Under the pieces are notes generated by a model. It saw only the letters and a list, made by a program, of their open reading frames with translations. It was not told where the DNA came from and did not search any database. From NCBI GenBank assembly GCA_022836615.1, contig MU405215.1, positions 476,298-540,297 on the forward strand: a stretch of 64,000 nucleotides of DNA, given 5' to 3'. The translations under genes were made by a program, and so were the position numbers. Source of the DNA: Annulohypoxylon bovei var. microspora (lineage: Eukaryota > Ascomycota > Sordariomycetes > Xylariales > Hypoxylaceae). This document shows, piece after piece, positions 42,554 to 54,416 of the stretch; position 1 is the first letter of the stretch; every line of letters begins with the position of its first letter.

Positions 42554-45500
42554 TCATTCATCCACCTTGCCCCGTTCTATGTCGTCACTTGCACTCCCAC
42601 TCCCACTCGACGATTGAGTGAATGAAGAGACACTCTGATGTCTAGGAAATTCCCGTAGCCAAGAGCCCGCATTTCCTCCGCCGTTTGAAGGCGGCCGTAT
42701 TGTCGTAAGCTTTCCGAGATTACGTAAGATTGGTTCTATCAAGATCGCAACCGTAAATGTTATGATGAAAAGGCCGACGATACTAACGACAAACCCTACG
42801 AGTCCCATTGATGGGATGATCACGTTTTGCTCCGATGGAATTGCGAAAATTGCCTAAGTCATTGTGAGCTTAGATAGCAGGAGATAATTAGGTTGGGGTG
42901 GTTCATACTGATATCAATCCCATAGGTAGATATCCAATAGTTAAGTATGTCAGCTTCTGAATAGTGCCGTTCTGGCGAATCGAGTTCCTGCTGTCTTCAA
43001 GCGACAGGACAGTTGAGAGCTTCGCTTATGTCAGTATTGCCCGGTAAGCAATTATAGAGAACTATGACTTACAGAATCTTTGTATCGGCTATTCAGCCTA
43101 ATCTTTTGGTCTAGCTCGTCGTTTAGAACGATTAGTTTGTTCAACTTCCTTTCGAAGTCCCCTAGCGAATGTTGGCATATTTTCTCCAACATTTCACCAC
43201 GCTTCCCGGGCCCCTGAAGTGAGATTATTAACTACTGAAGAATGCTTGGCGCTATATTAAACTACTCACATAGCTTATTTGGACTCGTAGCTCAGTGGAA
43301 GCCTCCTCAATGCATTTCATGGAAGTCACTAGACTATTGTGGAGTTTGAATAATGATTCGAGGCTCCATAGACCTAGTTTAAGCTGCATGAGCCCATGGG
43401 TTCCTTTGAGTAAGTTGTTCTCGTCGAAGGTGAAACTTTTCTATGGCAAAATTAATGGCTGCAATAACCTTGAAGTTAACCTTGCTGGGTCTACTCACTT
43501 CGATTTCAAAGGCGTGAATGAACTGGATGAAGTAATCCATAGAGTTTCGGTAATCAACAGCCATTTGCTGGCATAAAAGCCCCAGGATGTTCAGAAATAC
43601 AAGACAGCGAGCAGTTTGGGGTTGGTGGATGAACCCTTCCCATAAGGATTTGCATTGTTGCCCGAGCTTCCGCGATTTCCCCTTGAGCAGTTCCGAAATG
43701 ACGGTGCATTGACTGAAATCGCCAAAGTCATTAGTGGATAGAACAATAGAAGAGACCTTGAGTTTAACACAAGATGGGTTTGCGTCTTCTAGCTTGAAGG
43801 CTTTCTCATTGATAAACCGAAGTGATTCCTTTAAGGAATCAGGTATTTCGATTGGAGCATCTTCATCCTTCCATTTCTCCTGATGAATTACGCTGTTCCA
43901 AAATCCGGTACTACTTGTAGAGTCTAACGCCCTCTGTGCAGTACTGAAATGGTGCGGATCGTATGGGTTATAATCTCGCGGGCCTCGCGCCCAGCTTCGC
44001 AAGGTGATCCGCGTAATCCAGGTGTTTCCTGTCTGACAAGAGAAATCTGGAAACTTGGTGTCGTGATTCATGAAACAATCCCTGGAATCGATGTGGAAGG
44101 CTCTCCAGAAGAGTTTTAGATTGATATGGGTATTCATGGAAGAAGGACTATCCGCATTAGCTTCGTTTGATATAACGATTCCTTGCCCATAGACTTACGC
44201 TGACAAAATGATTGTGCGATGTTGAACCTCTTGGTCAACAAGCTAACGAGAGTTAGTAACACAATAGATAACCTATAAGCCCGATAACTACTCACACTAT
44301 CTGATAGTCTTTTCTTTGCTCCCTTTAGTGTTGTTTCGTTAGAAGGGTCGTTATTAGACCTTTCATGATCGAGAACCGAAGGCTCATATCTATATCCTTG
44401 CCAGGACTTAGTATTTCGATGTTCTGGCGCGCTGGCTTTGAAATCGATAATCGAGACTCGGCGGTGCCTTAACATGTGGTTGACTTTGATTACATCTAAT
44501 TCTAATCCCTCAGCATCCGATTTATAGATATCTGGCAAAGAGAAAAGGTGGCCGTTGACTCTTCCATCAGCCCGATAAGCTTCATATAATTCGGGGGTAT
44601 CTTCCAGTGAGTTGAAGAAGTTCTCATGATGATACCGGCGGGGAAGTCGATATTGCATCCATTGGATTGTGGGTGGCGCCATGATGCGCGCATCCTGCAT
44701 CACCTCTAGTTTGGCTAAGAGATGCTCTACAGTAGATGGCCCGTTGCGCAAATTGAGCTTGAGGTCATGTGGTTTTAGAGTTGAATGAGAGGTTTCAGTT
44801 TTGCGCGATATTGGGTCGATAGAGTCTCGATCTTCCGGAAGAAACATCGATTCTGACGCCTCAGGGTTTCCCAAAGCTAGAAAGAAGTCTTTTTGGCAGA
44901 TACTCAAGAGAGTAGAAGCCAGTACGCTCGTTGCTTCTGATTGGAAAGAAGCTATGTTGGTTCTCTCCCAACATGGGATGAGACAGGCTTCTGCATTAAG
45001 AAACTGAGAAATCATGCGCCGGTACTTCTCAACGTCTTCAGCCTTTTGTTCTCGAGTCCTATCGTTGCCTTTGCTGTACTGATAATTCTCGACCAGAAGC
45101 CGAGAGTGGTAGCAGAGAGCGTAAATCTCCCAGGGGCCGCTAGTTGGCCCCTTTCCGCCACTTGGGAGACAGCCTGGGTTGAGGAATCGTGTAAAATCAC
45201 GTTCAAGGATCCGCCTCGCCGTGATTAGTGCGACTGAGCCAGCCCGATTCTTAGAAAACTCGGCGTTTAGGGGTTCAGCTAGAAACCCTAATCTGTCTAG
45301 AATCTCATCTTCAGCAGAGTAAGGGTGCCTTGAAGATAGTTTAGCTGCTGCAGCTCGCCTAGCGTCCCTTTCTAGGCGGTTAACTTTCACGTCGAGGCTC
45401 TTATTATTCCAGGTCCTGGGTAAATGTTTCTTTTTTTTCGTTGACAGGTTCAAAATGGATGCATAATGGTACCACTTCAATAGCGCCACTTTTTCCTTCT

Positions 45501-47446
45501 CTTTGTCCTCGGGCAGGAGGTTATCTGGAGGGAGGCAATGAGCTAGAAGACAGTCATCTGCAGACCATGATCTGTTGCCATCGATCCATTTCCACTTAAA
45601 CCCGAAAGGCTCGCACCTTTTGACAATGTACCAAATTGTTATCATCACATAGTAATAGTTCGATTGAAACGCTCTCGACGCGAGCGGTGGAAGGTTCGTT
45701 TGCGTGCCTGGCTGAATGAAAGTTCTGACAAGGTAGGCAATGATCCGTTCTATGCTATCTTGAAGCCGTTGCATTTGGAAGTTTACGGTGCTTTTGATAA
45801 CATCGATCTGATTCCAAGCTGATTTGGCGACATAATGGTGAGATTCGACCTTTGAAGCGTTAGGGGCCACGGAAATATCCACATCGTCAGAACTCTCATC
45901 TGATGACTGCTTTGAGGAGGCATCTGATGAATGCATATTTATGAACGAAGAAAGAAACCTATAGGCTTTCGCAAGAAACCGTACTTTCCAACTAGAAAAA
46001 TAGTAAATATTGGTACTACCAAGCTGAAGTAACGGATGACTTACAACAAGGATTCCAAGTCAATGCTTGGTCGGACGAACAAATTGCTAATGAGGGCTAG
46101 CGGTTCTTCGTCCTCAATCATGCAGTCTTGTCCACGGATTATTGCAGGAATCAGGTCTACAGTCAAGATCTTCTCGACGCAACGTCCAACGAGGTTCACT
46201 TCGGATAACTCGGAGAAATAGCTTGACTTCTCTTCTCTCTGTAGAAACATCGTCTCCCACATCATTCCCGTCGCCATTTTACTGTAGGAATCGATTCCGA
46301 GGTATCCATATATGGTCTCGGAACTTGGCGTCTCGGGCCAGTGTGGATTCCCCTTGGCTTGACGAAGTCTGAACTCGGCAACAAATGTGGCTTGTTGATC
46401 TCGGAACGATACACCCTTGGCTCCCGGTAGGTCCGCGTAGGCATAATATGTCCCTACATGTCTATCTGTACCGTAGCATTCTTGGTCGTTCGGTAGATTG
46501 AGGGGCAGTGTATCGTAATTGTCGCCGCTTAGTTGCCGTATACGAATGTCGAGTTGGTTCGCCGAGCCTGTTATGCTCAAAGAATCCGAATTAAGGATTC
46601 CCTCTTCAAATTTCGTGTAAGGGGTATCCGTACTCAGTGCCCCAAAATTGATGAGGCCCCCTACCGATAGGGCTACTTGGCCCTTCCAAGGGGTATAGTG
46701 ACAGATGTCTGCTTCAAGCCGACACCCCTTTTCAAGTCGCATTACCTGATATAATACGTCGTCTTTGACAAATGAAACACGCGTGCACTGCAATACTTAA
46801 AGTCAGTACACTTCCACTTCCCAAGAGGTTGATGATGAGTACGAGCTCTAATACTTGCCCCAGCAGGTTGAGAGTGGAAATAATGAAAACAGAACTAGAT
46901 GTCGGGTGCTACTTACTGTACCTGCTTCTTTGGGATTGGAGTTGTCGTCTTCATTTAACAGCAACACGTATTCATTGAATGGCCAGCGATAGTTAAAGCA
47001 GCCCCTTTCTATCATTTGCCCAAGCTTAAGGTTAGATCCTTGGTCCCTTTGGTTTTCCGCAGGTTGGAATGGTTTCTGATTCCTGGCAATTCCAAGGCCG
47101 AACGTCGCCTGCCCGCCATGTTTTCTCTGTGCGCGGGCGAGAGATGAATAATAGGTGCGTTCGAAGTCACCGTGGGCAAAGATGACCCCTTTTTCGTCAT
47201 CCTTAGCGCTCATTTGGAGTAGCTCTCCTCCATAGTTGCACGATGCAGCACACCCATTATCGCCGAAGTCGAATGAGCAGGCCGAGCGATCAGAGAACGC
47301 GGAAAAACTGATGTAGGTGGGACCTAGATAAATCATTGATTAGGGCTGCTAAATGATGGTTTCTGGAGGAATAGCTGTTTACCCCTAGCTTCCCGGCGAA
47401 GCCAGTTAAACGATTTTTTAATGTCCCCATTCTCCTTGGTAGCCAT
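42554..47446 (-). CDS. large multi-exon protein with CorA-like C-terminal membrane pair; one possible frameshift
   Basis: Ten exons on the minus strand: 47383-47446, 46917-47323, 46045-46787, 44296-45991, 44199-44242, 43481-44147, 43270-43440, 43073-43214, 42909-43019 and 42554-42853, about 1447 residues. The N-terminus (MATKENGDIKKSFNWLRREA) and first 900 residues match no domain I can name but look like a conserved fungal hypothetical family. The C-terminus has a coiled region (ELRVQISY, then MLEKICQHSLGDFERKLNKL), then EDSRNSIRQNGTIQKLTYLT and two membrane spans (TIGYLPMGLISAIFAIP and MGLVGFVVSIVGLFIITFTV). That is the topology of CorA-type Mg2+ channel ends found in fungal CorA-like proteins. 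The exon at 43073-43214 is one base out of phase with the exon before it (AAGCGGTGGTGAA reads with one G too many). The 40-nt intron at 43441-43480 is unusually short. Either a mutation or a sequence error is possible. Confidence 0.65.
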
Positions 47447-47823
47447 AGGTCAACGCTCTGAAACTCTTGTATTGGTAAAACTAAGCAGAATATGGTCAAA
47501 ATAGAATCAGTGAACTAGGTCGCTCTTTTTGCTTTGCCAATTGATATAAATAATGATCATTTACTACGCCCTCGACGGCTACAAGGCTTTACAGGATATC
47601 ATAATTATTACCTAGAGATTTTTAAAACACACCAAGGATCAGATCAATACCTATCAACAAAGTACTTACCACCCTACTCCGCCCGCTATTGGGGTAAATA
47701 CTCACCTACCTACCTAAGTAAGTATCCCTACTGGAATTCGGACCAGCAATAAGACCCCCACGACGTCAGACCACTGCAGAGCCGCAGGCACAACATGAAC
47801 TGCTCCAAATTGCGTGCATATTA
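47447..47823. other. intergenic, no gene
   Basis: About 380 bp between the CorA-like gene start and the next repeat element. It contains ACCTACCTACCTAAGTAAG near 47704, a copy of the dispersed motif. Confidence 0.5.
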
Positions 47824-48618
47824 CACCCCGGTCCAGGTGAAGAAAACCCGCCAACCCGCCAATTCCTCTTTTCGCATGATGACACGACCCACTTTTAACA
47901 GGGGTGCGCTGTAAGTTACAAGGCTTACAGCGCTAAAGCCCACTGTAAGTTACAACGCTTACCTCCCTGAAAGTAAAATAATATCACGTGACCACCCTTT
48001 CTTAAAACGCGGTTCAAGGTAAATATTTCACAAAGATTCGAATAGCTTCGCAGCCTTAGCTATCAATAATTGTTTTATAACATATTTAAAAATATCATTT
48101 AATAGCCCTCATTCAGGATAATTAAATAATATTGGTATTAGTTAAGAAAGACCTATATTTAATACACTGTTTTATCTTGAAGCTGTTGCACAAATATATA
48201 TCCTTAAGTGTCAACAACTTGATTCGTACAATATCTTAGCGCCTGTCCATCAATGATATTTGCAACCTATATCAATCAATTCAGCTCATCGAGAGCTATC
48301 GATATATATCAAGTCTGTAATTTAATCAATTTTCTATAAGGGGCTACTTGAGTATAATCCATGGTGGTATACTTTTACAAGAGAATGAAAGCTTGAATGT
48401 TCGGCGTTTTGATTGGTTGAAGCGCTTCGCAATCTGATTGGCTCATTCTTTATAGAAGGCTGTTCGCTATGGCTGGCTGTAACTTATTGTGGCTACAGTG
48501 GGCTTATAGCGCTGTAAGCCCCGTAACTTACAGCGCACCCCTGTTAAAAGTGGGTCTGCGATCATGCGAAAAGAGGAATTGGCGGGTTGGCGGGTTTTCT
48601 TCACCTGGACCGGGGTGC
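47824..48618. mobile_element. fold-back/MITE-like element with ATTA flanks
   Basis: CACCCCGGTCCAGGTGAAGA at 47824 returns as its reverse complement ending near 48617. The inverted arms share about 130 bp, including the CCCGCCAACCCGCCAATTCC block and a GCGCTGTAAGTTAC block, with few mismatches. The middle is AT-rich and codes for nothing. ATTA lies at both edges (47820-47823 and 48619-48622), which fits a 4-bp target duplication. It is a different family from the element at 22983-24149. Confidence 0.8.
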
Positions 48619-48937
48619 ATTATGCGTATCATGGGAAAGATATTGGCAGCTGAACAGCAACCAAGCCCTGCAACTGCATATGCCGGTCTTACCGACACCC
48701 AATAAGGATATGCTGCTTATCCGTCATGAACGGCGACTATATATGTCCCAAATATGAGCTAGGTGACCCTGAGGGTACCATCACTGGAAAGGTTAACCTG
48801 CAATTGTAGCCATACAGATTCATAATTACTTAACTGAGTAGCCTAAAAGTGCATTTTGGCGCTGACCACACCCATAGAGAGCACCCGATATGTCTGCCTG
48901 AGATTTAAACATGCATCATTGAGGGTGATGAAGATAC
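48619..48937. other. spacer between two repeat elements
   Basis: About 320 bp with no frame or repeat that I recognise. Confidence 0.5.
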
Positions 48938-49147
48938 CCCATTGACTGGCATAAGGCTACAAACCCACTTATTCAGGTATTGGTACTGCCATCAGCTATG
49001 GTCCTCAGTTGAACAATGCTTTTTAGGAGGGCATGAGAACATCTAGCCAATCATAATTGAGATTTGCAGATATTCGTGAGCTTAAGCGGTTGTTGGCAGT
49101 ACCAATACCTGAATAAGTGGGTTTGTAGCCTTATGCCAGTCAATGGG
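48938..49147. mobile_element. 210-bp hairpin element (MITE)
   Basis: The 54 bases at 48938-48991 (starting CCCATTGACTGGCATAAGGC) are repeated exactly as reverse complement at 49094-49147. The 102-bp centre has no frame. Perfect arms mean it is young or kept by gene conversion. It sits directly at the left edge of the AT-rich block. No clear target duplication is seen. Confidence 0.85.
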
Positions 49148-49481
49148 ATAATGTCCGCGGCGGTGCAAACCCACGGACCGGCAATATGGCCCTTGCTATG
49201 GTGGCCCATAGGTGGTATTGTGTTAAAAAAGAATTAAATTTTGGAAAATAGAAGTAGCTATGCCTAATACGGTAGTTGTGTTGGTGGGTATTAAGCCATA
49301 TATTGGTGGGATGATAAATGAATACATGTATTAATGGTTGGAAGTAAATATGTAAACGTATGGTATTTATGTTCGTATATAAATTTAATTATAAAATTAT
49401 ATACTTATGGTTATTTTATTAATGAAAGCCTTTTATTTATATGTAAATATATTATTATTAACTTTATATATACGTATAAAG

Positions 49482-49543
49482 TTATAATAATTATAATAAT
49501 TATAATAATTATAATAATTATAATAATTATAATAATTATAATT
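49482..49543 (+). repeat. 9-bp tandem array (ATAATTATA unit)
   Basis: About seven head-to-tail copies of the 9-base unit ATAATTATA in copy A of the AT-rich block. Confidence 0.8.
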
Positions 49544-49782
49544 AAAAACGTAACTTTATATAATTTATTACCACGTTTTAAAATTTATAATATTTATTAA
49601 TTATATTATTTAAATGAAATACATGATTAATTAATTAATTAATTAATGGTGGTTATTATTAATAATTATTAATAAAATTACTTTTATATAATTATTTAAA
49701 AGCGATGTTTTAATATATAAAAATAAATTATATTAATAATTAATATTAAATAATTAATATTATTTTTATATAAAATAAATAT

Positions 49783-49885
49783 ATTATAATTATTATAATT
49801 ATTATAATTATTATAATTATTATAATTATTATAATTATTATAATTATTATAATTATTATAATTATTATAATATAATAATTATAAT
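49783..49885 (-). repeat. 9-bp tandem array, inverted orientation
   Basis: About eleven copies of TATAATTAT, the reverse complement of the unit at 49482-49543, so the two arrays can pair as a long stem. Confidence 0.8.
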
Positions 49886-50724
49886 GGTTTAACTTTACAT
49901 TTATTTAAATATTAATTTATTTAAATTAAAAATAATTTTATTACTTTTTTAATTAAAAATTAATTAATAATTTAATTAATTTAATAAATTAATTAATAAA
50001 TTAAATAAATAATTAACATTTAAATAATAAACTTTTACATTTAATTATACGGGTAATTTTATAAAATTAAATGCACGAAATATTTATTTAATAAAAAATA
50101 AACCATTATCCACTTATAATTATAACACACTTTACCTTTTTAAATAATATTTACATTTTAATATTTTTTTAATATAATTTCATTTATAAGCCGTTATATT
50201 TGCGCTTTTTTTTTAAAAAATAACTTTTAATTATTATGGTTTCGGTTTTTTTTAATGTAACGATAATAATTTTAATTTTAAAACTTAAGGTTATAATACG
50301 AATTTTTTTTAATAAATATTTCCTTTAAATAAGAAAATTTCCGGAAATAAATGTTATGAAATACGGTGGGTAATATACCATGAAATATTTATTTAAAGTA
50401 ATTATTTATTATTTATAAACGGTTAATCCGTTAAAATAATATTAACGTATTTATGGTAACCCGTTTATTAAAATGTATTAAAAAAGATTTTTTTAAAAAA
50501 AATTAAAAAAAATTATATTTAATATAATAATTATATTAATGGGTATTAAGTTATATAATGGTAAATTAATAAATGAATATATACGTAAATAAATAAATAT
50601 TTATTTATTTAAAATTTATAATATTAATAATTTAAATGTATAATATTTTTATTTATATATAAATTTAATTATATAACCGTGTATTTATTATTAAGTTTAT
50701 TATTAATGCGTATATATAAAAATT

Positions 50725-50815
50725 TATAATAATTATAATAATTATAATAATTATAATAATTATAATCCGGATAATTATAATAATTATAATAATTATAATA
50801 ATTATAATTATATTA
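50725..50815 (+). repeat. 9-bp tandem array in copy B
   Basis: About nine ATAATTATA units interrupted once by a CCGG-containing break near 50767. It is the counterpart of the array at 49482-49543. Confidence 0.8.
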
Positions 50816-51130
50816 TTTTTTTATTTATAAATATTAAAACGGTTTTTTTTATAATAACCGTTTTTAAAAAATTAAATAAATATAAAAATAATTATCACGA
50901 TATTTAAAACCATTGTAATTACCTTATATAATTAATAATAAATTCCACGTTTTATCGTAATAATAATTTTAATTTAATAATAATTATTATTAATTAATTA
51001 AACATTTATAAATGCATTTTATTTAATTTATTAAATATTATAATTAATAATTATTACGAATTTCGAAACATATAAATGTACGTATTTTAAATAAATAAAT
51101 AAATAAATAATTAATACGGGTTATACGAAA

Positions 51131-51182
51131 TTATTATTATTATAATTATTATAATTATTATAATTATTATAATTATTATAAT
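51131..51182 (-). repeat. 9-bp tandem array, inverted orientation, copy B
   Basis: About five TATAATTAT units; the counterpart of the array at 49783-49885. Confidence 0.8.
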
Positions 51183-51540
51183 ATAAATATAACAATTGTA
51201 ATTATTTAAATAATAAAATATTAAATGCATAAAGTACCTGCTTATCGAGGGTTAAACCATTAATCAACCTATGGTTGCAATAACCTTTACCTTTTTAAAT
51301 AATATTTCCACACTAATATTTTTTTTAACATAATTTCACGAACAGGCCGCCATAGTATTGCTTACCTACAAGTATCCATGGGTCCGTGCTGTTACTTATC
51401 TACTTGTACATAAAGTATTATCGGAAGTTTAAAAGGATTTTCCTGCCGTCGTTGTTTTATTAATTTTGGAATGTTTTTTTTTGTAAATTATTAGTCGTGT
51501 TACCTTATAAATAAATACCTTTGAAAGATAAGGCGAAAAG

Positions 51541-52858
51541 TTTCGCACATTTAATCATGGGTTAATGCAGTAAAAACTGAAATTTTTGTGCCTTGTGAAA
51601 ATGGAAGCTTTGTTTTAATGGCTAAGTGCCTTGAGCTGCCTGAGTTATGGAGCGGTTAGCTATTAAAATTTAACGGAAATATTACTATAAGGCCTGTTGG
51701 AGGTCTTAGCTTGAGCCCTGCTAACATTGTAACACTGACTAATTGCTGACCTAATCACACACTTCAAACATTATGTAAAAGTTACCTAAGCCTAGGTAAA
51801 CGCTTAGAAAGAACTTCATTAATTAAACCTCTTTATAAATACAATATTATTTTTTGGGTTTTCTATTGAAAATAGATCCTACAAGTAGATTTATGACAGG
51901 TCAAATTAGCTTCCACCGATCAATTGCATTCAATGCTCTTAAAGTCAAACTCGGATATAGCAACCAAGTTAAGAAGGTCGCAGTTATCGGCAGTTATGAC
52001 TGGCGGTGTGAGCACTCCGGCTTTGAACAAGTCAGCTCATTAACTTTGATCAATGAGAAGGCTGTAATATATAGGACTTTGAAAAGGGAAAAGGGAAATT
52101 CCTACCGCGTAACACAACAGAAGCGAACTCGAAGATGCAACATAGGGGTTGCCTGCTGACTCATCATCATCGCGGTGCGCGGACTCACCATAGAAGGCTT
52201 GGAGATTGCGACGCCTGATAGGGTTAACATATACTTCGATAATGTCAGAGATCACATAATGGATGTCAAGTTAATATGCATGAAGCGGAACGGGACATCG
52301 CCGTCTGCGGCGCGGTTAGCAGATACAATTCCAACGAGCTTACAGCGCTACAGAACTGGTTCGACCTCGTCTCTATGCAAGTAGTCATCTGCAGTTTGAT
52401 TATATTATACTACTTAGACAAGGCAAGCATTGCACTACAGCGAGACTATAGTGGAGGCTTGGATCGAGGAGCAGCCTAGGGTGTGGATGAGACTGGGGAA
52501 TCAGGGGAAATTGCTGACTAAGCCAGCGATTTAGAAAATGGAGTTTTCTTTTACACTCACCTAGGCTTCACTAGGTACTGTAACTATGCTATTGATCTTT
52601 TCTATTGACCTTATAACGACCAAAATTCTTCTGTGGAAATCCTGACAGTTAGTTCAAAGAGTTTGTCCGAAGGTTCAACAATCCTGTGGGCCCAAATTTA
52701 TACGGCTGCACGCTTTGGTAGCGCCGAATACCAGGACAGGCTAGTTGTTGAGATTATGGTATTGTACTCCATGGGGCGAGTAGTATGACATGTGTTAGGG
52801 ATGATAACCAAACAATCGTGGCGTCTATGGCGAATCGTGTTTTGTGGACCGATATGAT
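51541..52858. other. degenerate sequence, no supported gene
   Basis: About 1.3 kb. Several open stretches (51854-52159, 52276-52479) have no recognised domain. Some may belong to the 5' part of the DUF3632-like fragment that follows, but I could not join them in phase. Confidence 0.45.
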
Positions 52859-53281
52859 ATGCCGTTCTTTGCCGAGGATATGATTTACTTCTGGAAACTT
52901 GAATTTGCAACCATGAGCCGTTCTCAACGTCGAAATCTACATTACTTCCTCGCTACGGTAGCTGGTGGTAATATTATAAGCGATAAGCTTTGTGCCGTCG
53001 GCATTCCCGTCCTACGAGAAGCTTTTGAGACCCCACGCGAAATGGGTAGCGATAACTCTGAAGATTGTGAAGACGAAAATAGGACGATCCAAGACCTGAC
53101 TGTTTTGGATTTGCTTGGCTGCGCTGAGCTTTGGATGCTGAAAGCGCGGGACCAGATCATGAGACTTTCGGCAAATAACTTTTCCGACTACCCTCGAGAG
53201 ATTGGACGTCTCGGTACACTTGCACAAGAAGCTGGCGTACCGGATAATGGCGGCTTGAGCCAAGGAAGATTGGACTTTTAG
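52859..53281 (+). pseudogene. DUF3632-like protein fragment, probably broken
   Basis: One frame encodes MPFFAEDMIYFWKLEFATMS, then RRNLHYFLATVAGGNIISDK, VLREAFETPREMG, LTVLDLLGCAELWML and IGRLGTLAQEAGVPDNGGLS. This resembles the C-terminal half of fungal DUF3632 proteins, whose function is unknown. The frame stops with TAG in QGRLDF-stop, where the family usually has a W (D-F-W); a TGG to TAG change fits RIP. Related text continues for about 100 bases in another frame. No start or N-terminal half can be joined. The neighbouring RIP-like block makes decay plausible. Confidence 0.5.
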
Positions 53282-54416
53282 AAGCATGGGTTTCGTGGTA
53301 TTATTCACTCTAGGCACCCTGAAAGAAATGGGAGTGTTCCACAAGAACGGTGGCCGAACTCGTACCTTGCATGAGTTGATTCATTTGGGAGAAAGGAGAT
53401 TTGAAGCCTAAAAGGCAAGGGCATTGGGGATATAAGCCGAGGGCTAGCCCACTGTTTGTAGCTAATGAGTTGACTTATGTGGTAACGTCGTTCGTTCCTT
53501 AATCTTTTAATTATCATCATGTTTAATTCGTTAAATGGCCCAGTAGGTATACTTAGCAGGAAGAAATGGTTTCTAAAAAAGAAAACATTATTCCAACTAG
53601 GTACTATTAAGGGTTAGGGGTGAGAAAGTAAAACCTATTAATCAAGCCTTCATGTGAATATTCAAAACTGGAAGTAGTGCGTATGGACGTACGACATCGA
53701 TATTAGTAAATTCAAGTCACAACTGGCTTAATTGTGAGCTCTTCATTCTATTTTCAACAATTTAAATGAATATTATTGTTAAACTTATTTTTAAAAGAGT
53801 ATTCCACGGATAGTATAGAATAAAATAAAGGGTTTTGCCAAGGTAATTGCAGCGTTTAGAACAATTAAATCAACTATAATTGAATTGATGACTAAACATT
53901 TACCCCTATTACTAAGAGGTCAGAAAAAAGGGGCTACTACCGGTCGCATGACTAACCACACTATTAGTAACCACCAAGAATATTAGTAATCCTCAAAGAC
54001 ATCCCCTTGCCCAGTGCGTGATTAGATCAGCAATCAATTGGCACTGTATTATTCTCTAGCTAAGCCCCAGACCTAATAGTTATATCTCCGCCAAAGTTCA
54101 GTACCTAGCTAACCGCCCTAGCCCAGGGCGCTCAGCTACATGAAGATGTGGAAGCGTCTCTCACCGTGCACCACGTTCTCAATTTACACGGTTTTGACCC
54201 AAATAAATGTACGAAACTTTTTGTCTTGACGTTCGTAAATCAATTTAATTCAATCCACGATAGCTTCCAATTGAATTGAAAGAGGGGCTAGTGTGGCTTG
54301 ATAGTCTTACTGAACCCTTTTCTTGCTAGCCTATTGCTCAACGCGAAGAAACCTCAGGGGTGACAACTCCGCGGGCTAACTACTACGCTCGATTCACCAA
54401 AACACACCTCCTTGGT
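53282..54416. other. intergenic, no feature seen
   Basis: About 1.1 kb between the DUF3632-like remnant and the 3' end of the membrane protein gene. No frame or repeat I can support. Confidence 0.5.

Larger units (their letters stand above)
49148..51540. repeat. AT-rich block: two diverged tandem copies of a ~1.2-kb repeat, RIP-like
   Basis: About 2.4 kb made almost only of A and T. Copy A runs from about 49250 to 50360 and copy B from about 50530 to 51540. Matching landmarks are GGGTATTAAG at 49287 and 50540, ATAAATTTAATTATA at 49377 and 50659, and TTTACCTTTTTAAATAATAT at about 50132 and 51285. The right end of copy B keeps more G and C, while copy A has A or T at the corresponding places, as expected after repeat-induced point mutation. 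No gene survives. It probably behaves as heterochromatin. Confidence 0.75.

Noticed and set aside
49334..49600. Plus-strand frame with a long poly-Ile stretch
   Set aside because: It is a product of the 9-bp AT array, not a gene.
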